This document shows positions 5,760-7,314 of a DNA stretch of 7,314 nt, piece by piece. Position 1 is the stretch's first letter. Every line of letters begins with the position of its first letter. Under the pieces are notes generated by a model. It was not told where the DNA came from, made no database searches, and was given only the letters and a program-made list of their open reading frames with translations. The position numbers were made by a program, and so were the translations under genes. The DNA is taken from assembly GCA_937907605.1 (NCBI GenBank), contig CALCYI010000062.1, positions 1 through 7,314 of the forward strand, in the 5' to 3' direction. The DNA comes from an uncultured Clostridia bacterium (GTDB lineage: Bacteria > Bacillota > Clostridia > Oscillospirales > Acutalibacteraceae).

Positions 5760-7314
5760 TTATGGCTCAATATTTTCTTTGTCGTTTTCTTTTTGTGCCA
5801 CAGTGGCATCGTTAGAATTTTCTAACAAACGCTTTTGTCGCATTTTTTCCTCATAACGCTCTTTGCGTCTGACTGCCGCAGTTTCTTCTTTGCAAGCAGT
5901 ACAGCAATACTTAACATCGCTTCTCGTTGTAATGAAGGTTGTACCGCAGTTAGCACAAACACATTCACGACTTCGCTTTTGTGCTGCCTCTTGACGATAG
6001 AATTTTGAACGGCAGTTCGGTCCGCAAAACATAGCATACGAGTGCTTTGCTTCAAACTGCTTACCGCAGGTCTTGCATTCAATCAAATGCTTGTCGCCAA
6101 TATGCCATTCGCCCGCCTTCATTTTTTGATAACGTTCACGGCTTTTAATGCGATGCCTTTTTAATTGCGCCTGCTTTTTGATTTCCTCCGGCGTTAATTC
6201 CGGCGGTGGTAACTCTACCTTGCCGATAAAATTAAGATAGATTTCAATTTCAACCGTTCTGTCTCCGTCAATCTTTTCGGGACCGTGAACGAGAATTTTG
6301 TCAACGAATTCGTTAATCATCGGCGTTGTGAGCTCTGTAAAGTCGGTGTATTTCTTTGCCAGCTTCATAAACTGCTCGGCACGTGCAGTGTCTTCGTTGA
6401 ACGAGGACAACTGACATTCTGTTTCTGCAACGATGCTTTGCAATTCCTTTTGTTCGGTTTCATACTCCGCAAGCAAGCTGTCAAAGCGTTCTTCGGATAA
6501 CTTATCCATAGCGTAAGATTCATAGAGTTTCTTAATTACGCTGTCAAGCTCGTAAATTCTCTTTTGACTTTTGTTCAATTTTCGCTTGGCTTCCTTTGCC
6601 GCTTCTTTCTGCCTGAGTTGCGATTCGGAGCGTATCCTCTCAAGGAACTCCTCTTTGTTTTCAATAGCATAAGTGCTGGCATAACGGATAGTTTCAAGCA
6701 CGATTTCTCTGATAGCTTTGGTGGATGTGTAATGTCCGAAACACGATTTAAGCTTCTTTTGTTTACCAAGCGTGTAGGTTGAACAATCATAAAAGTCAGC
6801 AGGGTAACTGCCTTTTTCGGGATTACCTCTTGTGCGATGATTAAACATCTTTGCACCACAGTCGGCGCAATATATAAGTCCCGTCAACGGATTCGCCTCA
6901 CCGACAGTATCGGCACGCTTTCTTGTTTTTCGTAATCGTTGAGCAAGCTCCCAAGTTTCACGGTCAACAATTGCCTCATGCGTGTTTTCAAATATCAACC
7001 AATTCTCTTTTGGGTTAGCAACGGAGCGTTTATCCTTGTAGGATTCTTTCCTTGTTCGGAAATTAACTGTATCGCCACAGTATTCCTGCTTTGCCAGCAT
7101 TTGCCTGATTGTACCGTCGTTCCAAGCATAAGGATGTGTAATATCCGCTTTGTTTTTCCAAAGTCCTGTTCCTTGTTTAGCAAAATATACAGCAGGTGTA
7201 TCAATTCTTTCGTTGTAAAGAATGGCGGCAATTTCATTAGGAGTTTTTCCCTCTATTGTCAGTCGGAAAATTTTCCTGACTACCTCTGCGGGTTCCTCGT
7301 CAACAAGCCAATGG
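5760..7314 (-). CDS. Large serine recombinase, C-terminal part with two extra zinc fingers (runs off right edge)
   Basis: 517 residues are visible. The frame continues upstream of the ATG at 7100 to the window edge, starting HWLVDEEPAEVVRKIFRL, so the catalytic Ser-containing resolvase domain is outside. In order (numbering from the edge): Recombinase domain 1-about 120 (YAWNDGTIRQMLAKQEYCGD); zinc beta-ribbon with C149/C152 (YCADCG) and C177/C191; a coiled coil about 230-315; and a DUF4368-like region (LSEERFDSLLAEYETEQKEL ... FVDKILVH, then FIGKVELPPPELTPEEIKKQ). Beyond this lies a tail with two more Cys clusters: C413-x2-C416-x13-C430-x3-C434, and C453-x2-C456 ... C470/C471-x3/4-C475. The protein would excise and integrate the element at att sites. 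The family is secure; the target site is unknown. It is the first gene of the minus-strand mobility block. Confidence 0.93.
   Translation of the reverse strand, partial: HWLVDEEPAEVVRKIFRLTIEGKTPNEIAAILYNERIDTPAVYFAKQGTGLWKNKADITHPYAWNDGTIRQMLAKQEYCGDTVNFRTRKESYKDKRSVANPKENWLIFENTHEAIVDRETWELAQRLRKTRKRADTVGEANPLTGLIYCADCGAKMFNHRTRGNPEKGSYPADFYDCSTYTLGKQKKLKSCFGHYTSTKAIREIVLETIRYASTYAIENKEEFLERIRSESQLRQKEAAKEAKRKLNKSQKRIYELDSVIKKLYESYAMDKLSEERFDSLLAEYETEQKELQSIVAETECQLSSFNEDTARAEQFMKLAKKYTDFTELTTPMINEFVDKILVHGPEKIDGDRTVEIEIYLNFIGKVELPPPELTPEEIKKQAQLKRHRIKSRERYQKMKAGEWHIGDKHLIECKTCGKQFEAKHSYAMFCGPNCRSKFYRQEAAQKRSRECVCANCGTTFITTRSDVKYCCTACKEETAAVRRKERYEEKMRQKRLLENSNDATVAQKENDKENIEP

Larger units (their letters stand above)
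3395..7314 (-). mobile_element. Integrative mobilizable element, left and central part
   Basis: A serine recombinase, a DUF3847 protein, an oriT-like region and a MobA/MobL relaxase lie consecutively on one strand, a module set known from mobilizable elements and conjugative transposons of gut Clostridia. No coupling protein or type IV secretion gene is visible, so a self-transfer system is either outside the window or supplied in trans. The right end lies beyond 7314, and the left limit is placed after the kinase terminator by inference. Confidence 0.75.

Noticed and set aside
5484..5825. Plus-strand frame across DUF3847 and the downstream hairpin
   Set aside because: It is antisense to a well-supported gene and crosses a terminator-like hairpin; no motif was recognised.
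7100..7100. ATG at 7100 as the true start of the recombinase
   Set aside because: The frame upstream to the window edge encodes typical recombinase-domain sequence (HWLVDEE, KTPNEIAAILY), so the gene continues off the right edge and this is an internal methionine.

Overview
The window looks like low-to-moderate GC Clostridia (Bacillota), probably a gut Oscillospiraceae/Ruminococcus/Eubacterium-type organism. The grounds are strong GGAGG-type ribosome sites, an AYA-A signal-peptidase site, a surface protein of the 'H.HSFTYSA' type common in gut Clostridia, and a MobA/MobL relaxase, DUF3847 and large serine recombinase set typical of that group. No species is assigned. There are six protein genes and no rRNA, tRNA or CRISPR that I can see.

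Left part (1-3400), a surface protein and a two-component system transcribed away from each other. On the minus strand, the start of a secreted or surface protein (1-1117) runs off the left edge. On the plus strand, a regulator with an unusual Xre-HTH then receiver order (1507-2106) overlaps by four bases (ATGA) a seven-segment LytS/YpdA-like histidine kinase (2103-3368), closed by an 11-bp hairpin. The divergent gap of about 390 bp is rich in signals. It holds nine tandem TGAC units (1270-1305), a near-consensus minus-strand promoter whose predicted start falls at the edge of those units, a weaker opposing plus-strand promoter candidate, two terminator-like hairpins in the surface gene's leader, and AGTTTAC direct/inverted repeats in front of the regulator. 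A reasonable model is a sensor pair controlling a surface protein whose leader carries a length-variable microsatellite.

Right part (about 3400-7314), most of an integrative mobilizable element, all genes on the minus strand. From right to left these are a large serine recombinase (N-terminal catalytic domain beyond the right edge), a small DUF3847 protein, a non-coding origin-of-transfer region, and a MobQ-class MobA/MobL relaxase. The region between DUF3847 and the relaxase holds a 10-bp-arm hairpin followed two bases later by TAAGTGCGCCCT, the nick motif of RSF1010/IncQ-type origins, plus a separate 15-bp inverted repeat enclosing 132 bp. The recombinase would excise and integrate the element. 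The relaxase would nick at oriT, and transfer would rely on a helper conjugation apparatus, since none is visible here. The left end of the element probably lies in 3395-3492, just after the kinase terminator.
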